Shown: positions 18,455-32,775 of the stretch, piece by piece | How positions within the stretch are numbered: position 1 is the first letter of the stretch | Layout of the letters: each line of letters opens with the position of its first letter | DNA from: Ottowia sp. | GTDB taxonomy: Bacteria; Pseudomonadota; Gammaproteobacteria; Burkholderiales; Burkholderiaceae_C | Length of the DNA: 55,823 bases | Direction: 5' to 3' | Assembly (NCBI GenBank): GCA_023228705.1 | Contig: JALOAS010000008.1 | Span: 1-55,823 of the forward strand | The notes under the pieces: model-generated | Database searches by the model: none | Told to the model about the DNA's origin: nothing | What the model saw: the letters and a program-made list of their open reading frames with translations, nothing else | Translations under genes and position numbers: made by a program

Positions 18455-19323
18455 GCGGCCTGCCCCTGCATGCAGGCAGCGCGCAGGCGCGACGGCGGAA
18501 AGCTGGCCAGCCACAGCACCGCCTCGGCCCATTCCAGTCCCGGCAGGGCGTCGGGCAGCGGTTCGGGCGTCTCGGTCACCTCCTCGCCGCGCAGCCATGC
18601 CGACAGCCGCCGCCGCGTGCCCGAGCCCTTTGACAAGGCCAGCAGGGCCCCGCGCGCCCGTGCCGCACGCGGCCCGATTCCCATGAGCCGCAGCATCCGC
18701 GCGGCGCAGGGAGCCGGCCTGTCTCCCTCCGGTCCCTGATCGAAGGGCGGCGATGCCACATGCGCCGAGACGATCACGTCGCCCTGCAGGGTCAGGTCCA
18801 TTACCAGCCCCGGCGGCAGCATCGGCAGGAACGGGCCAAAACGAGCGGTGTAGGCATCGAGCGCAAGACCGTCGCGGATGTCCTCGGCGGTCATCGCCAT
18901 CGGGCGGCCATGGGGATTGCCACCCATCATGCCGGTGCCGCCCTGGCCATGCGGTCCCATCCCCTGCCACGGATGCGGCGGCACGTCGGGGCGCTGATCG
19001 GGATCGTTGGCCATTGCGGCCCGCCGGATCGCCGGAAGGGGATCGTCGCCCGCCACGGTTTCACCCCGCGCAAACAGCGGCGGCGCCTGCCACCAGACCG
19101 TGCCGCGCGGCGGCGGAACCTGCGCGTGCAGCCGCTCCAGCGCCCGCTGGTGCGCCGCATCCACGGCCCCTGCGACCAGCAGCACGCGGGCGTGGCGCGG
19201 GGATGCGACCAGCCGCAGGCCGGGTCTGCGCGCCAGCCTCTCGACCAGAGCCAGCCCCCGCGTGCCGGTTGCGGCGAATATGGGAATCTCGGCCCCGCGC
19301 GCCAGGGCGGACAGCAGGCTCAT
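18451..19323 (-). CDS. Cysteine-poor NuoB-like (and possibly NuoD-like) hypothetical protein
   Basis: A 290-aa soluble protein of unknown function, placed between nuoA and nuoH where nuoB, C and D normally sit. Residues 36-78 (LRLVASPRHARVLLVAG...PRGTVWW) align well with the NuoB core around SPRHADVMIVAGTV and PEPKWV. The four Cys that hold cluster N2 in NuoB are absent: the only Cys are 206 and 284. Residues 117-143 are rich in His, Met and Gly (HPWQGMGPHGQGG, GNPHGRPMAM). Residues 162-190 (FGPFLPMLPPGLVMDLTLQGD) resemble the GPQHPxxHGVLRLxLxLxGE hairpin at the NuoD N-terminus. The ATG at 19323 and stop at 18451 each overlap the neighbours by 4 bases. NuoB homology is strong, NuoD homology is a weaker inference. 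Confidence 0.7.
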   Translation of the reverse strand: MSLLSALARGAEIPIFAATGTRGLALVERLARRPGLRLVASPRHARVLLVAGAVDAAHQRALERLHAQVPPPRGTVWWQAPPLFARGETVAGDDPLPAIRRAAMANDPDQRPDVPPHPWQGMGPHGQGGTGMMGGNPHGRPMAMTAEDIRDGLALDAYTARFGPFLPMLPPGLVMDLTLQGDVIVSAHVASPPFDQGPEGDRPAPCAARMLRLMGIGPRAARARGALLALSKGSGTRRRLSAWLRGEEVTETPEPLPDALPGLEWAEAVLWLASFPPSRLRAACMQGQAA

Positions 19324-19664
19324 TGCCACCGGAACACCCCCTCGCGCCAGCCATAGAGGATGCCGATGGAGAGAATCCCGAGGAACATGCCCATCTCAGC
19401 CAGCGCCACCGGCCCGGTCTCCACGTAGACCACCGCCCACGGATACATGAACATCATCTCCATCTCGAACGCGATGAACAGCACCGCCATGGGGTAATAG
19501 CGAACGTGGAACCGCTGCCAGGCGTGGGTTTCGGGCAGCCCGCCCCCAAGGAAGGGTGCGCGCCCCGGCCATGTCGCGCTGCCCTGTGCTCCGATCCGCT
19601 GTATTGCGATCGTGAAGGCGATGGCAAGCAGCACGAGGATGATTGGCATTGCGATGTGTGTCAT
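19320..19664 (-). CDS. nuoA: NuoA-like membrane subunit, first gene of the nuo-like operon
   Basis: A 114-aa three-helix protein. It has the NuoA core FHVRYYPMAVLFIAFEMEMMFMYPWAVVY; the usual F-D-x-E charge pair is F-E-x-E here. C-terminus LGILSIGILYGWREGVFRWQ is family-like. The ATG at 19664 has GGAAG upstream on the minus strand. It is the promoter-proximal gene: the next gene on that side is uvrA, about 800 bases away, with a MITE 122 bases upstream of this start. Confidence 0.92.
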   Translation of the reverse strand: MTHIAMPIILVLLAIAFTIAIQRIGAQGSATWPGRAPFLGGGLPETHAWQRFHVRYYPMAVLFIAFEMEMMFMYPWAVVYVETGPVALAEMGMFLGILSIGILYGWREGVFRWQ

Positions 19665-19785
19665 GGTCTCTATCTTCCGATCACGCCCGGCGTGGAGTCA
19701 TCCCGGGAGCGTCACCACACAGCCTGAATTTCTCCCATTTCGAGAAGGTATCACGTCCCGCTGCGTTCCTGCCCAGCCTGTTCAT
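19665..19785 (-). promoter_or_regulatory. Upstream region of the nuo-like operon
   Basis: This 121-base gap between the nuoA start and the MITE must hold the operon promoter unless transcription begins inside the MITE. I see no convincing -35/-10 pair. Confidence 0.3.
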
Positions 19786-20019
19786 CCTAGATTCAGCAGT
19801 TGGATGCGTTCGAGCGTGCTGCGATGGGCGTGCCAGGCAAGACGCGACAACGCAGCAGACTACTGTCTGCAAGGCGGAGCAACGCAGCATGGCGCGTCCA
19901 GCGCTGTGCGATCGGGCGCATAGCGTGCCCACCAAAATGGTGTACTCGTGCAAGCTTGGCTTTTCCTTTGTTCACAACAATATATGCACACCAGGCAGCG
20001 TTCGACTGCTGAATCTAGG
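19786..20019. mobile_element. 234-bp MITE with IS1380-type ends and 5-bp target duplication
   Basis: Positions 19786-19800 (CCTAGATTCAGCAGT) are the exact reverse complement of 20005-20019, giving perfect 15-bp terminal inverted repeats. The element is flanked on both sides by TTCAT (19781-19785 and 20020-20024), a 5-bp target-site duplication. The CCTAGATTC ends and a 5-bp duplication resemble the IS1380 family (for example ISEcp1). No transposase is encoded, so it must be non-autonomous. The inside is GC-rich and has no clear gene. Sits between the nuo-like operon and uvrA. Confidence 0.85.
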
Positions 20020-20138
20020 TTCATTGCGCCACGCGAAACAACCCGACGCCGCACAACGGCAGAAGCCACAAAAACCGGCGGTCAGGCCGGGATCCAGCTC
20101 AAGAGTCAGGGCGGCCTCCTGCGAGCTGCCGGTCTCGT

Positions 20139-20426
20139 TCAGGGTACCGCCTTCGGTGCACTCACCTGCGTGACCATGCCGTCGGCGCGAGGCGTGACGC
20201 CGGTCGCAATATCGCTTTCTGACGGAGCGTCCAGCTGCACCAGATCACTGCGGGATTTCACCAGGCCAGCCATACCGCCATCGACTGAACCGAGCGCGAG
20301 AACCGCAGGTCTGTCGGAGCTGGAGGCGAGGGTACAAGCGAGACCGTCGGGGGAAAAGCCGGGCAATGAAAACCACAAGCCCTTTGTCTGGAGGGCAAAG
20401 GCCGGCGACGTCCCCCAGAAGACCAT
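20139..20426 (-). pseudogene. Possible remnant of an S9 (prolyl-oligopeptidase) family peptidase
   Basis: A 95-codon open frame with the text LPGFSPDGLACTLASSSDRP, then AVLALGSVDGG and SRSDLVQLDAPSESDI. It resembles the end of the beta-propeller of S9 peptidases (FSPDG..lAFT.SSp.rP.el...dl..G, then ..adLLa...lpepE.i). The catalytic alpha/beta-hydrolase domain that should follow is missing. The stretch 20025-20138 between this fragment and the MITE has no recognisable gene. It could instead be a chance frame, but the string is more protein-like than other shadow frames here. Confidence 0.3.
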
Positions 20427-20478
20427 CCGGGGCCAACAGGCGATCACGTGCCGGACAGGATGGCGCACTACACCAGGG

Positions 20479-26441
<5,963 letters not shown>

Positions 26442-26445
<4 letters not shown>

Positions 26446-27407
26446 GGGAGTTGCTGCTTTTCCCTGCGCTCTTGGGCTCCGTAGGCATCGATGATGCGGG
26501 CGACCAGCGGGTGCCGCACCACGTCGGAACTGTCAAAGTGGGCAAACGCAATGCCCTTGACGTTGCGCAGCACGCGCGCCGCGTCGACCAGGCCGCTGGT
26601 TGCGCCCTTGGGCAGGTCGATCTGGCTGGTGTCGCCGGTGACGACGCAGCGGCTGGCAAAACCCAGGCGCGTGAGGAACATCTTCATCTGCTCGGGCGTG
26701 GTGTTTTGCGCCTCGTCCAGGATGACAAACGCGTTGTTGAGCGTGCGTCCGCGCATGAACGCCAGCGGCGCGATCTCCAGCTCGGCGCGCTCGAACGCGC
26801 GGTTCACGCGGTCAAAGCCCATGAGGTCGTAGAGGGCGTCGTACAGGGGGCGCAGGTAGGGGTCGACCTTTTGCGCCAGGTCGCCGGGCAAAAAGCCCAG
26901 CCGCTCGCCGGCCTCGACCGCCGGCCGCGTCAGGATGAGCCGCTGCACCGCGTCGCGCTCCAGCGCGTCGACGGCGCTGGCCACCGCCAGATACGTCTTG
27001 CCGGTGCCCGCCGGGCCGATGCCAAACGTGATGTCGTGCTCGGCGATGTGGTTCAGGTAGATGCCCTGGTTGGGCGTGCGCGCCCGCAGGTGCGTGCGCC
27101 GCGTCTTGAGCACGATGCCGCCGTCATCGGCCTCCGGCGGCGCGTCCGCGTCGCCGGCCAGCATCAGGTGCACGGTCTCGGCAGGTACGGGGCGGGCCGC
27201 GATCTCGTACAGGCCCTGCAGCACGGCCAGCGCACGCTCGGCGCGGGGCTTGCTGCCCTCGATGCGAAACTTCTCGGCGCGGCGGGTGATGGATACGTCC
27301 AGGTGGTTTTCTATGCTGCGCAGATGTGCGCCGGTTGGGCCGCACAGGTTGGCCAGGCGCCGGTTGTTGACGGGAGCAAATGCATGGGTCAGGATCACGG
27401 CGCCCAT
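26442..27407 (-). CDS. PhoH-like ATPase (YbeZ family)
   Basis: A 321-aa cytosolic ATPase. Its N-terminal KH-like segment (LANLCGPTGAHLRSIENHLDV) suggests RNA contact, and its PhoH core has Walker A (GPAGTGKTYLA) and Walker B (FVILDEAQN) followed by TGDTSQIDLP. YbeZ proteins partner with the endonuclease YbeY in rRNA maturation, but ybeY is not seen next door here. The ATG at 27407 gives the normal N-terminus; the frame is open well upstream without support. The stop overlaps the uvrA start, so the two form an operon. It is divergent from ruvA. Confidence 0.88.
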
Positions 27408-27573
27408 TGTCGCGTATCTGCGCGGCGCAGGTTTGCGCAGGGCTCGCCGCGGCAGCGGACGGCTGTTGGACGCGTCGGCGGCCCGGCAACCCGCGGTGGG
27501 GGCTGCCGGCTCTTGCCGTATTATTGGGCAGTTGCGCCGCAGACTTCCCGGCGCGCCTGGACTGGACACACGC

Positions 27574-28149
27574 TTGATCGGACGCCTTGCCGGCCAGCTG
27601 GCCGAAAAAAACCCGCCGCAGATCCTCATGGACTGCCATGGCGTGGGCTACCTCGTGGACGTGCCCATGAGCACTTTTTACCAGCTGCCCGCAGTCGGGG
27701 AAGCCGCCACGCTGCTCACGCGCCTGATCGTGCGCGAAGACGCACAGATCCTGTACGGCTTTGCCACTGCGGCCGAGCGGGGCGCATTTGACCAGCTCAT
27801 CCGCATCAGCGGCGTCGGGCCGCGCACGGCGTTGACGGTGCTTTCCGGCATGAGCGTCGCCGACCTGGCGGCTGCGGTGGCCACGCAGGAAGCCACGCGT
27901 TTTCTCAAGGTGCCGGGCATAGGCAAGAAGACGGCGGCGCGCCTGCTGCTCGAGCTCAAGGGCAAGCTGGGCAGCGACGCGGCCGCGCCTTCGGGCAGCG
28001 GGCTGGACGCGGCGCGGAGCGATATCCTGCAGGCGCTGCTGTCGCTGGGCTACAGTGAGCGGGAAGCGCTCAAGTCGCTCAAGGCGCTGCCGGCCGGCGT
28101 CGAAGTGAGCGACGGCATACGGCAGGCGCTGAAGACACTGGCCCGATAG
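27574..28149 (+). CDS. ruvA: Holliday junction helicase subunit RuvA
   Basis: A 191-aa protein that binds four-way DNA junctions and loads RuvB. Start MIGRLAGQLAEKNPP is the family N-terminus, and it is encoded by TTG at 27574. The two helix-hairpin-helix strings are visible: RISGVGPRTALTVLSGM and VPGIGKKTAARLLLEL. The C-terminal domain III (ARSDILQALLSLGYSEREA) binds RuvB. The TTG decides the start because no ATG is near. ruvB follows, but only after two unrelated genes. Confidence 0.92.
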   Translation: MIGRLAGQLAEKNPPQILMDCHGVGYLVDVPMSTFYQLPAVGEAATLLTRLIVREDAQILYGFATAAERGAFDQLIRISGVGPRTALTVLSGMSVADLAAAVATQEATRFLKVPGIGKKTAARLLLELKGKLGSDAAAPSGSGLDAARSDILQALLSLGYSEREALKSLKALPAGVEVSDGIRQALKTLAR

Positions 28150-28189
28150 CGGTTGGCGCCGCGTGAGTGAATACCCAAAAGGAGACGGC

Positions 28190-28534
28190 ATGTTGGTTTG
28201 GATGTTCCGCAGCATGGGCGCATTGGCGCCCGCCGCCCTGGTGGCTGCCTGCAACAGCGCGGCTGGCATGGCACAGGGGGCGGTCGCCGCGTCCGACGTG
28301 CAGGTGGAGCGCAGCGACGCGCCGCCGCGCAATCGCTGCGACGCCAGCGCAGCAGCTGCAGCCGTGGGTGCGTCCTGGGAGCCTGCGCTGCTCGGGCGCG
28401 TGCTGGCCGACGCCGGCGCCGACGAGGCACGCATGCTGCACGAGGACAGCCTGATCACCAAGGAGTACAAGCAGGGGCGCGTCAACGTGGTGGTCGATGC
28501 CGACGGCCGGGTGGTGCGGGTGTACTGTGGCTGA
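28190..28534 (+). CDS. I78-family peptidase inhibitor, predicted lipoprotein
   Basis: A 114-aa secreted protein. It has a signal peptide with lipobox-like LVAAC near residue 20. The C-terminal part has the I78 inhibitor pattern: CDASAAAAAVGASWEP, ARMLHEDSLITKEYKQGRVNV, then VVDADGRVVRVYCG at the end. Family members inhibit serine proteases. The ATG at 28190 has AAAGGAGA upstream. Its stop overlaps the GTG start of the downstream trypsin-like protease by 8 bases. This strongly suggests a protease-inhibitor pair in which the lipoprotein protects the cell envelope. Confidence 0.78.
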   Translation: MLVWMFRSMGALAPAALVAACNSAAGMAQGAVAASDVQVERSDAPPRNRCDASAAAAAVGASWEPALLGRVLADAGADEARMLHEDSLITKEYKQGRVNVVVDADGRVVRVYCG

Positions 28535-30026
28535 GCGCGCACGCCGTCCGGTCCGGCATTTGTTGTGCGCGGCCGCCGTCGCGCTGCTGGCGTTGACCGG
28601 TTGCGGTGGCGACGACGACGGCGGTGCGCCGCCACCGCCCGCACCGGTGCCCGATTCGGCGCTGCCGGCCAACCAGCGCATAGAAACGCTGGATACGGCG
28701 CAGCTCAAGATCGGTGCCACGGCAGCGGTGGCGGGGCGCGCCGTGAGCCGCCTGCCGGCCGCTGCCGAGGTGGCACGCGTCACGCTGCCGCCGTTGCTGC
28801 AGGCCAAGCAGCGGGAGGCGGACGATGACGACGGCCAGCCGCTGCGCGTGGGCATCGCGCGCGCGGTGGACGCGGCCGCGACGCCGGAGGCGCTGGCCGG
28901 GCTGCTGCACTGGCAGCTGCTGCCCGACGGTGCGTGGGTGGCCGCCGTGGATGTTGTCGCCGATGGCGCACAGGCGCTGCGCCTGGGCCTGCTGGTGCAG
29001 CAGCTGCCCGACGGCGCCTGGCTGCGCTTCCGGGGCGCAGGTGACATCGGCATGGTCGGGGTGTCGGCGGCCGAGCTGGCGCAGCGTCGCGAGCGCAGCG
29101 TGCGGGCCGGCGCCGACGGGGAGGCCGCGCGCCTGTACTGGAGCCCGGTCATCGCAGGGTCCGTCGCGCGCTTGGAGCTGGAGCTGCCGGCCGGCGCCGA
29201 TCCGGCGCAGCTTGGACTGGCGCTGCCGCGGCTGTCGCATTTCAGCCAGGCGCTGGCGCAGGCGCCGGCCAAGGCCGACGACCCAAGCGTCGGCGCGGCC
29301 GGCACCTGCAACCAGGACGTCATGTGCCGGCCCGACTGGGAAGTGCAGAGCCGCGCCGTGGCGCGCGTGTTCTTTACTCGCAGCGACGGCTCCTCCTACC
29401 TGTGCAGCGGCACCCTCCTCAACGACGTGCGCGGCAGCCAGGCGCCGTTCTTTCTCACGGCCGGGCATTGCATCGCCAGCCAGGTCGAGGCCTCGTCGGT
29501 GCTGACGCACTGGTTCTTCCGCACGGCCAGCTGCAACGGCACGGCCATCGATGGGCGCGAGACCGTGCTCGATGGCGGTGCCGACCTGCTCCTTGCCGAC
29601 CGCGCCAGCGACAGTGCCCTGCTGCGCCTGCGCCGCGCGCCGCCGGCCGGCGTGGCGTACGCCGGCTCCTATTTCGGCCAGGACGTGGGCGTTGCTGCGC
29701 CCGTGGTCGGCATCCACCATCCGGCGGGCGACCTGCAGAAGGTCAGCGTCGGCACGGTGTCCGGCCACGCCAATTGCGAAAACAACACGTGCCGGGTCGC
29801 CAGCGCGAACGATGGGCACGTGCTGCGGGTGCACTGGAACGCGGGCACGACCGAGCCCGGCAGCAGCGGCTCGGCGCTGTTCGCGACGCTGCAGGGGCGC
29901 CATTACGTGGTGGGCAGCCTGAATGGCGGCGACGCCAGTTGCAAAAATCCTGATGGTGTCGACTATTACGGCCGCTTCGACCGGGCCTTCAACGCCGGCA
30001 TGCGCGACTGGCTGGCGGCACAATAG
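28527..30026 (+). CDS. Trypsin-like (S1, lysyl-endopeptidase-like) secreted serine protease, predicted lipoprotein
   Basis: A 499-aa exported protease. A signal peptide with lipobox LLALTGC is followed by GGDDDGG and a Pro-rich linker. A propeptide-like domain of about 240 residues follows, then a catalytic S1 domain. The triad can be placed at H314 (FLTAGHC), D362 (ASDSALLRL) and S447 (PGSSGSALF). Cys pairs are frequent, as in lysyl endopeptidase. The GTG at 28527 overlaps the I78 inhibitor gene. Whether it is lipidated or released after cleavage cannot be told. No T2SS marker is visible. Confidence 0.82.
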   Translation: MAERARRPVRHLLCAAAVALLALTGCGGDDDGGAPPPPAPVPDSALPANQRIETLDTAQLKIGATAAVAGRAVSRLPAAAEVARVTLPPLLQAKQREADDDDGQPLRVGIARAVDAAATPEALAGLLHWQLLPDGAWVAAVDVVADGAQALRLGLLVQQLPDGAWLRFRGAGDIGMVGVSAAELAQRRERSVRAGADGEAARLYWSPVIAGSVARLELELPAGADPAQLGLALPRLSHFSQALAQAPAKADDPSVGAAGTCNQDVMCRPDWEVQSRAVARVFFTRSDGSSYLCSGTLLNDVRGSQAPFFLTAGHCIASQVEASSVLTHWFFRTASCNGTAIDGRETVLDGGADLLLADRASDSALLRLRRAPPAGVAYAGSYFGQDVGVAAPVVGIHHPAGDLQKVSVGTVSGHANCENNTCRVASANDGHVLRVHWNAGTTEPGSSGSALFATLQGRHYVVGSLNGGDASCKNPDGVDYYGRFDRAFNAGMRDWLAAQ

Positions 30027-30031
30027 GGTCA

Positions 30032-31093
30032 ATGAGCGTAGAGACAGACGACTTTGCCAGCGACGGCGTGCAGCGCGTGCACACGCTGTCGCCGGTGCCG
30101 GCGTCCGGCCGCGAGGAAGCGCTGGAGCGCGCGCTGCGGCCCAAGACGCTGCCGGAATACGTGGGCCAGGTGCGCGTGCGCGAGCAACTGGAGATTTTCA
30201 TAGGCGCGGCGTGCAAGCGCGGGGAGGCGCTGGACCACGTGCTGCTGTTTGGACCGCCCGGCCTGGGCAAGACCACGCTCAGTCACATCATTGCGCACGA
30301 GCTGGGAAGCAGCCTGCGCCAGACCAGCGGCCCGGTGCTGGAGAAGCCGCGCGACCTGGCGGCCATCCTGACCAGCCTCGAGCACAACGACGTGCTGTTC
30401 ATCGACGAGATCCATCGCCTCTCGCCCGTGGTCGAGGAGATCCTGTACCCGGCGCTGGAGGACTACCAGATCGACATCCTCATCGGCGACGGACCGGCGG
30501 CACGCTCGATCAAGCTGGACGTGCAGCCGTTTACGCTGGTTGGCGCGACCACGCGCGCAGGCATGCTGACCAACCCGCTGCGTGACCGCTTTGGCATCGT
30601 TGCGCGGCTGGAGTTCTACACGCCGGCGGAGCTGGCGCACATCGTGCGGCGCTCGGCCGGGCTGCTGCAGGTACCGACCGACGACGAAGGCGCGTTTGAG
30701 ATCGCCCGGCGCTCGCGCGGCACGCCCCGCATCGCCAACCGGTTGCTGCGGCGGGTGCGCGACTACGCGGACGTCAGGGGGAACGGGCAGGTCACGCAGG
30801 CCATTGCTCGGGCCGCGCTGGCCATGCTCGACGTCGACCCGGAGGGCTTTGACGTCATGGACCGCAAATTGCTGGAGGCGGTCATCCACCGCTTTGACGG
30901 CGGGCCGGTCGGGCTGGACAACATTGCCGCCAGCATAGGCGAGGAACCCGGCACCATAGAGGACGTGATCGAGCCCTACCTCATCCAGCAGGGTTTCCTG
31001 CAGCGCACGCCGCGCGGACGCGTGGCCACGCGCGCCGCGTACCGCCACTTGCAGATTGCCGCACCGCAGTCCGCTGGCGGCTTGTTTGATTGA
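30032..31093 (+). CDS. ruvB: Holliday junction branch-migration helicase RuvB
   Basis: A 353-aa AAA+ motor that pairs with RuvA. Motifs: Walker A (GPPGLGKTT), Walker B (LFIDEIHRL), sensor 1 (VGATTRAG) and the C-terminal winged helix (GLDNIAASIGEEPGTIEDVIEPYLIQQGFLQRTPRGR). The ATG is at 30032, five bases after the protease stop. The protease and inhibitor genes separate it from ruvA, but all read in the same direction, so a shared transcript is possible. Confidence 0.95.
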   Translation: MSVETDDFASDGVQRVHTLSPVPASGREEALERALRPKTLPEYVGQVRVREQLEIFIGAACKRGEALDHVLLFGPPGLGKTTLSHIIAHELGSSLRQTSGPVLEKPRDLAAILTSLEHNDVLFIDEIHRLSPVVEEILYPALEDYQIDILIGDGPAARSIKLDVQPFTLVGATTRAGMLTNPLRDRFGIVARLEFYTPAELAHIVRRSAGLLQVPTDDEGAFEIARRSRGTPRIANRLLRRVRDYADVRGNGQVTQAIARAALAMLDVDPEGFDVMDRKLLEAVIHRFDGGPVGLDNIAASIGEEPGTIEDVIEPYLIQQGFLQRTPRGRVATRAAYRHLQIAAPQSAGGLFD

Positions 31094-31122
31094 CCGCCCG
31101 AACCTGAAAGCAGAGCAAGCTC

Positions 31123-31794
31123 ATGGCTGATTTGTCGCCGGTGACCGAAAAAGACATTGCCGAATTCCTGATCCAGACGCCTGAATTTTTCGAGCGCCAG
31201 GCGGACCTGCTGTCCAGTGTGCGACTGGTCAGCCCGCATGGCGGGCGCGCCGTGAGCCTGCAGGAGCGCCAGGCCGAGATGCTGCGCGAGAAGATCAAGG
31301 TGCTCGAGCTGCGCTTCATGGAGCTCATGCGCCATGGCAACGACAACATGCTGCTGCACGAGAAAATGCAGAACTGGGTCCTGCAACTGCTCTTCGTGAC
31401 CGACCCGGCGCGCCTGCCAACGGCGCTGGTGCATGGCCTGTGCAGCGAGTTTGACGTGCCGCAGGCCGCCTTGCGCCTGTGGGAACTGGCCGATGCGCAT
31501 GCCGATGCGCCCTTTGCCGCACCCGTCAGCGACGAGGCCCGCAAGCTGGCCGAATCGCTGGCAACGCCGTACTGCGGCGTGAACAGCGGATTCGAGCCGG
31601 TGCAGTGGCTGGACGACCCGGCTGCAGCCGGGTCGCTGGTGCTGATGCCGCTGCGGCTGGGCAGCTCGGTCTTCGGATTGCTGGTGCTGGCGTCGCCGGA
31701 CGCCAGCCGCTACCAGGCGACCATGGCCACGGACTTTCTCGAGCGCCTGGCCGAGCTCGCCAGCGCCGCCTTGTCGCGCCTGTGCAAGGCCTGA
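31123..31794 (+). CDS. DUF484 family protein
   Basis: A 223-aa cytosolic protein. The N-terminus TEKDIAEFLIQTPEFFERQADLL is the DUF484 hallmark, and a helical segment (RQAEMLREKIKVLELRFMEL) precedes a GAF-like C-terminal half. Function is unknown; the family sits next to xerC in many proteobacteria (dapF-DUF484-xerC). Here dapF is absent and ruvB takes its place. The spacing to xerC is 15 bases, so they probably share a transcript. Confidence 0.88.
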   Translation: MADLSPVTEKDIAEFLIQTPEFFERQADLLSSVRLVSPHGGRAVSLQERQAEMLREKIKVLELRFMELMRHGNDNMLLHEKMQNWVLQLLFVTDPARLPTALVHGLCSEFDVPQAALRLWELADAHADAPFAAPVSDEARKLAESLATPYCGVNSGFEPVQWLDDPAAAGSLVLMPLRLGSSVFGLLVLASPDASRYQATMATDFLERLAELASAALSRLCKA

Positions 31795-31809
31795 GCCGGA
31801 CACGCAGCG

Positions 31810-32775
31810 ATGGCACCTGGCAAACTGGAACCGGCGGACGCGGCCCTGACAGACCGCTACCTGGCGCACGTACGCTTTGAAAAGCGCCTGGCCGAGCGCA
31901 GCTGCGCGCTGTACCGTCGCCACCTGGACCATTTGCTGGCCTGCGCCACGGAAGCAGGCGTCAGCCTTCAGGCGGTCCAGGCGCAGCATGTGCGCAGCTG
32001 GGCCGCCCGCATGCGCGCAGCGGGCCGCAGCGCCAATACCATCGCGCTGCTGTTGTCTGCCTGGCGCGGGTTTTACCGCTGGCTGGGGCGCGAAGGGCTG
32101 GTGGCCGCCAACCCGGTCCAGGATGTGCGCGCGCCCCGGCAGGCGCGCGCATTGCCCAGGGCGCTGGCGGTTGATGAAGCCGTTTGCCTGGCAACCCACG
32201 CAGACGCTGCCGACGGCGGCTGGCTGCAGGCGCGCGATGCGGCCCTGATCGAGCTCCTGTACGGCGCCGGGCTGCGCGTGAGCGAGCTGGTTGGGCTGGA
32301 CGTGCGCGCCAGCGACGCGGCGCTGCGCGCCGGGCGTGGCTGGCTCGACCTGCCGGCGGGACAGGTCCAGGTGCACGGCAAGGGCGGCAAGCGGCGCACC
32401 GTGCCGCTGGGGCGGCAGGTGGTCGCCGCCCTGCAGCGCTGGCTGGCCGTGCGTGATGCGGTGCCGGCAGCCGCCGGCGCGGCGGGCGCGCTGTTCCTCG
32501 GTCAGCGCGGCACGCGGCTGACCGCGCAGGCGGTCTGGCAGCGGCTGCGCCGGCGCAGCCTGCGCGCCAACCTGCGCGCGCCCGTGCATCCGCACATGCT
32601 GCGCCACTCGTTTGCCAGCCACCTGCTGCAGTCCAGTGGCGACCTGCGCGCGGTGCAGGAACTGCTGGGTCACGCCAACATCGGCACCACGCAAATCTAT
32701 ACACGGCTGGACTTCCAGCACCTGGCCCGCGCGTACGACGCGGCGCACCCGCGTGCGCACCGCAAGAAGGACTGA
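31810..32775 (+). CDS. xerC: Tyrosine recombinase XerC
   Basis: A 321-aa site-specific recombinase that, with XerD, resolves chromosome dimers at dif. N-terminal SAM-like core-binding domain ends near residue 100. Catalytic residues are visible in ELLYGAGLRVSEL (Arg), GKGGKRRTVPL (Lys), HMLRHSFASHLL (His-x-x-Arg), LLGHANIGTTQIYT (His and nucleophile Tyr). The C-terminal LDFQHLARAYDAAHPRA is XerC-type. The ATG at 31810 fits the length. No phage integrase neighbours are present, so the housekeeping role is favoured. Confidence 0.9.
   Translation: MAPGKLEPADAALTDRYLAHVRFEKRLAERSCALYRRHLDHLLACATEAGVSLQAVQAQHVRSWAARMRAAGRSANTIALLLSAWRGFYRWLGREGLVAANPVQDVRAPRQARALPRALAVDEAVCLATHADAADGGWLQARDAALIELLYGAGLRVSELVGLDVRASDAALRAGRGWLDLPAGQVQVHGKGGKRRTVPLGRQVVAALQRWLAVRDAVPAAAGAAGALFLGQRGTRLTAQAVWQRLRRRSLRANLRAPVHPHMLRHSFASHLLQSSGDLRAVQELLGHANIGTTQIYTRLDFQHLARAYDAAHPRAHRKKD

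Noticed and set aside
11878..19664. Canonical complex I (NADH dehydrogenase) operon
   Set aside because: NuoC, NuoE, NuoF, NuoG and NuoI are absent and the NuoB-like protein lacks its Fe-S cysteines.
11878..19664. Mrp-type multisubunit cation/proton antiporter
   Set aside because: Mrp sets lack NuoA and NuoH-type quinone-chamber subunits and have small MrpE/F/G proteins, which are not here.
31810..32775. Phage or island integrase
   Set aside because: DUF484-xerC neighbourhood and XerC-type C-terminus point to the housekeeping recombinase.
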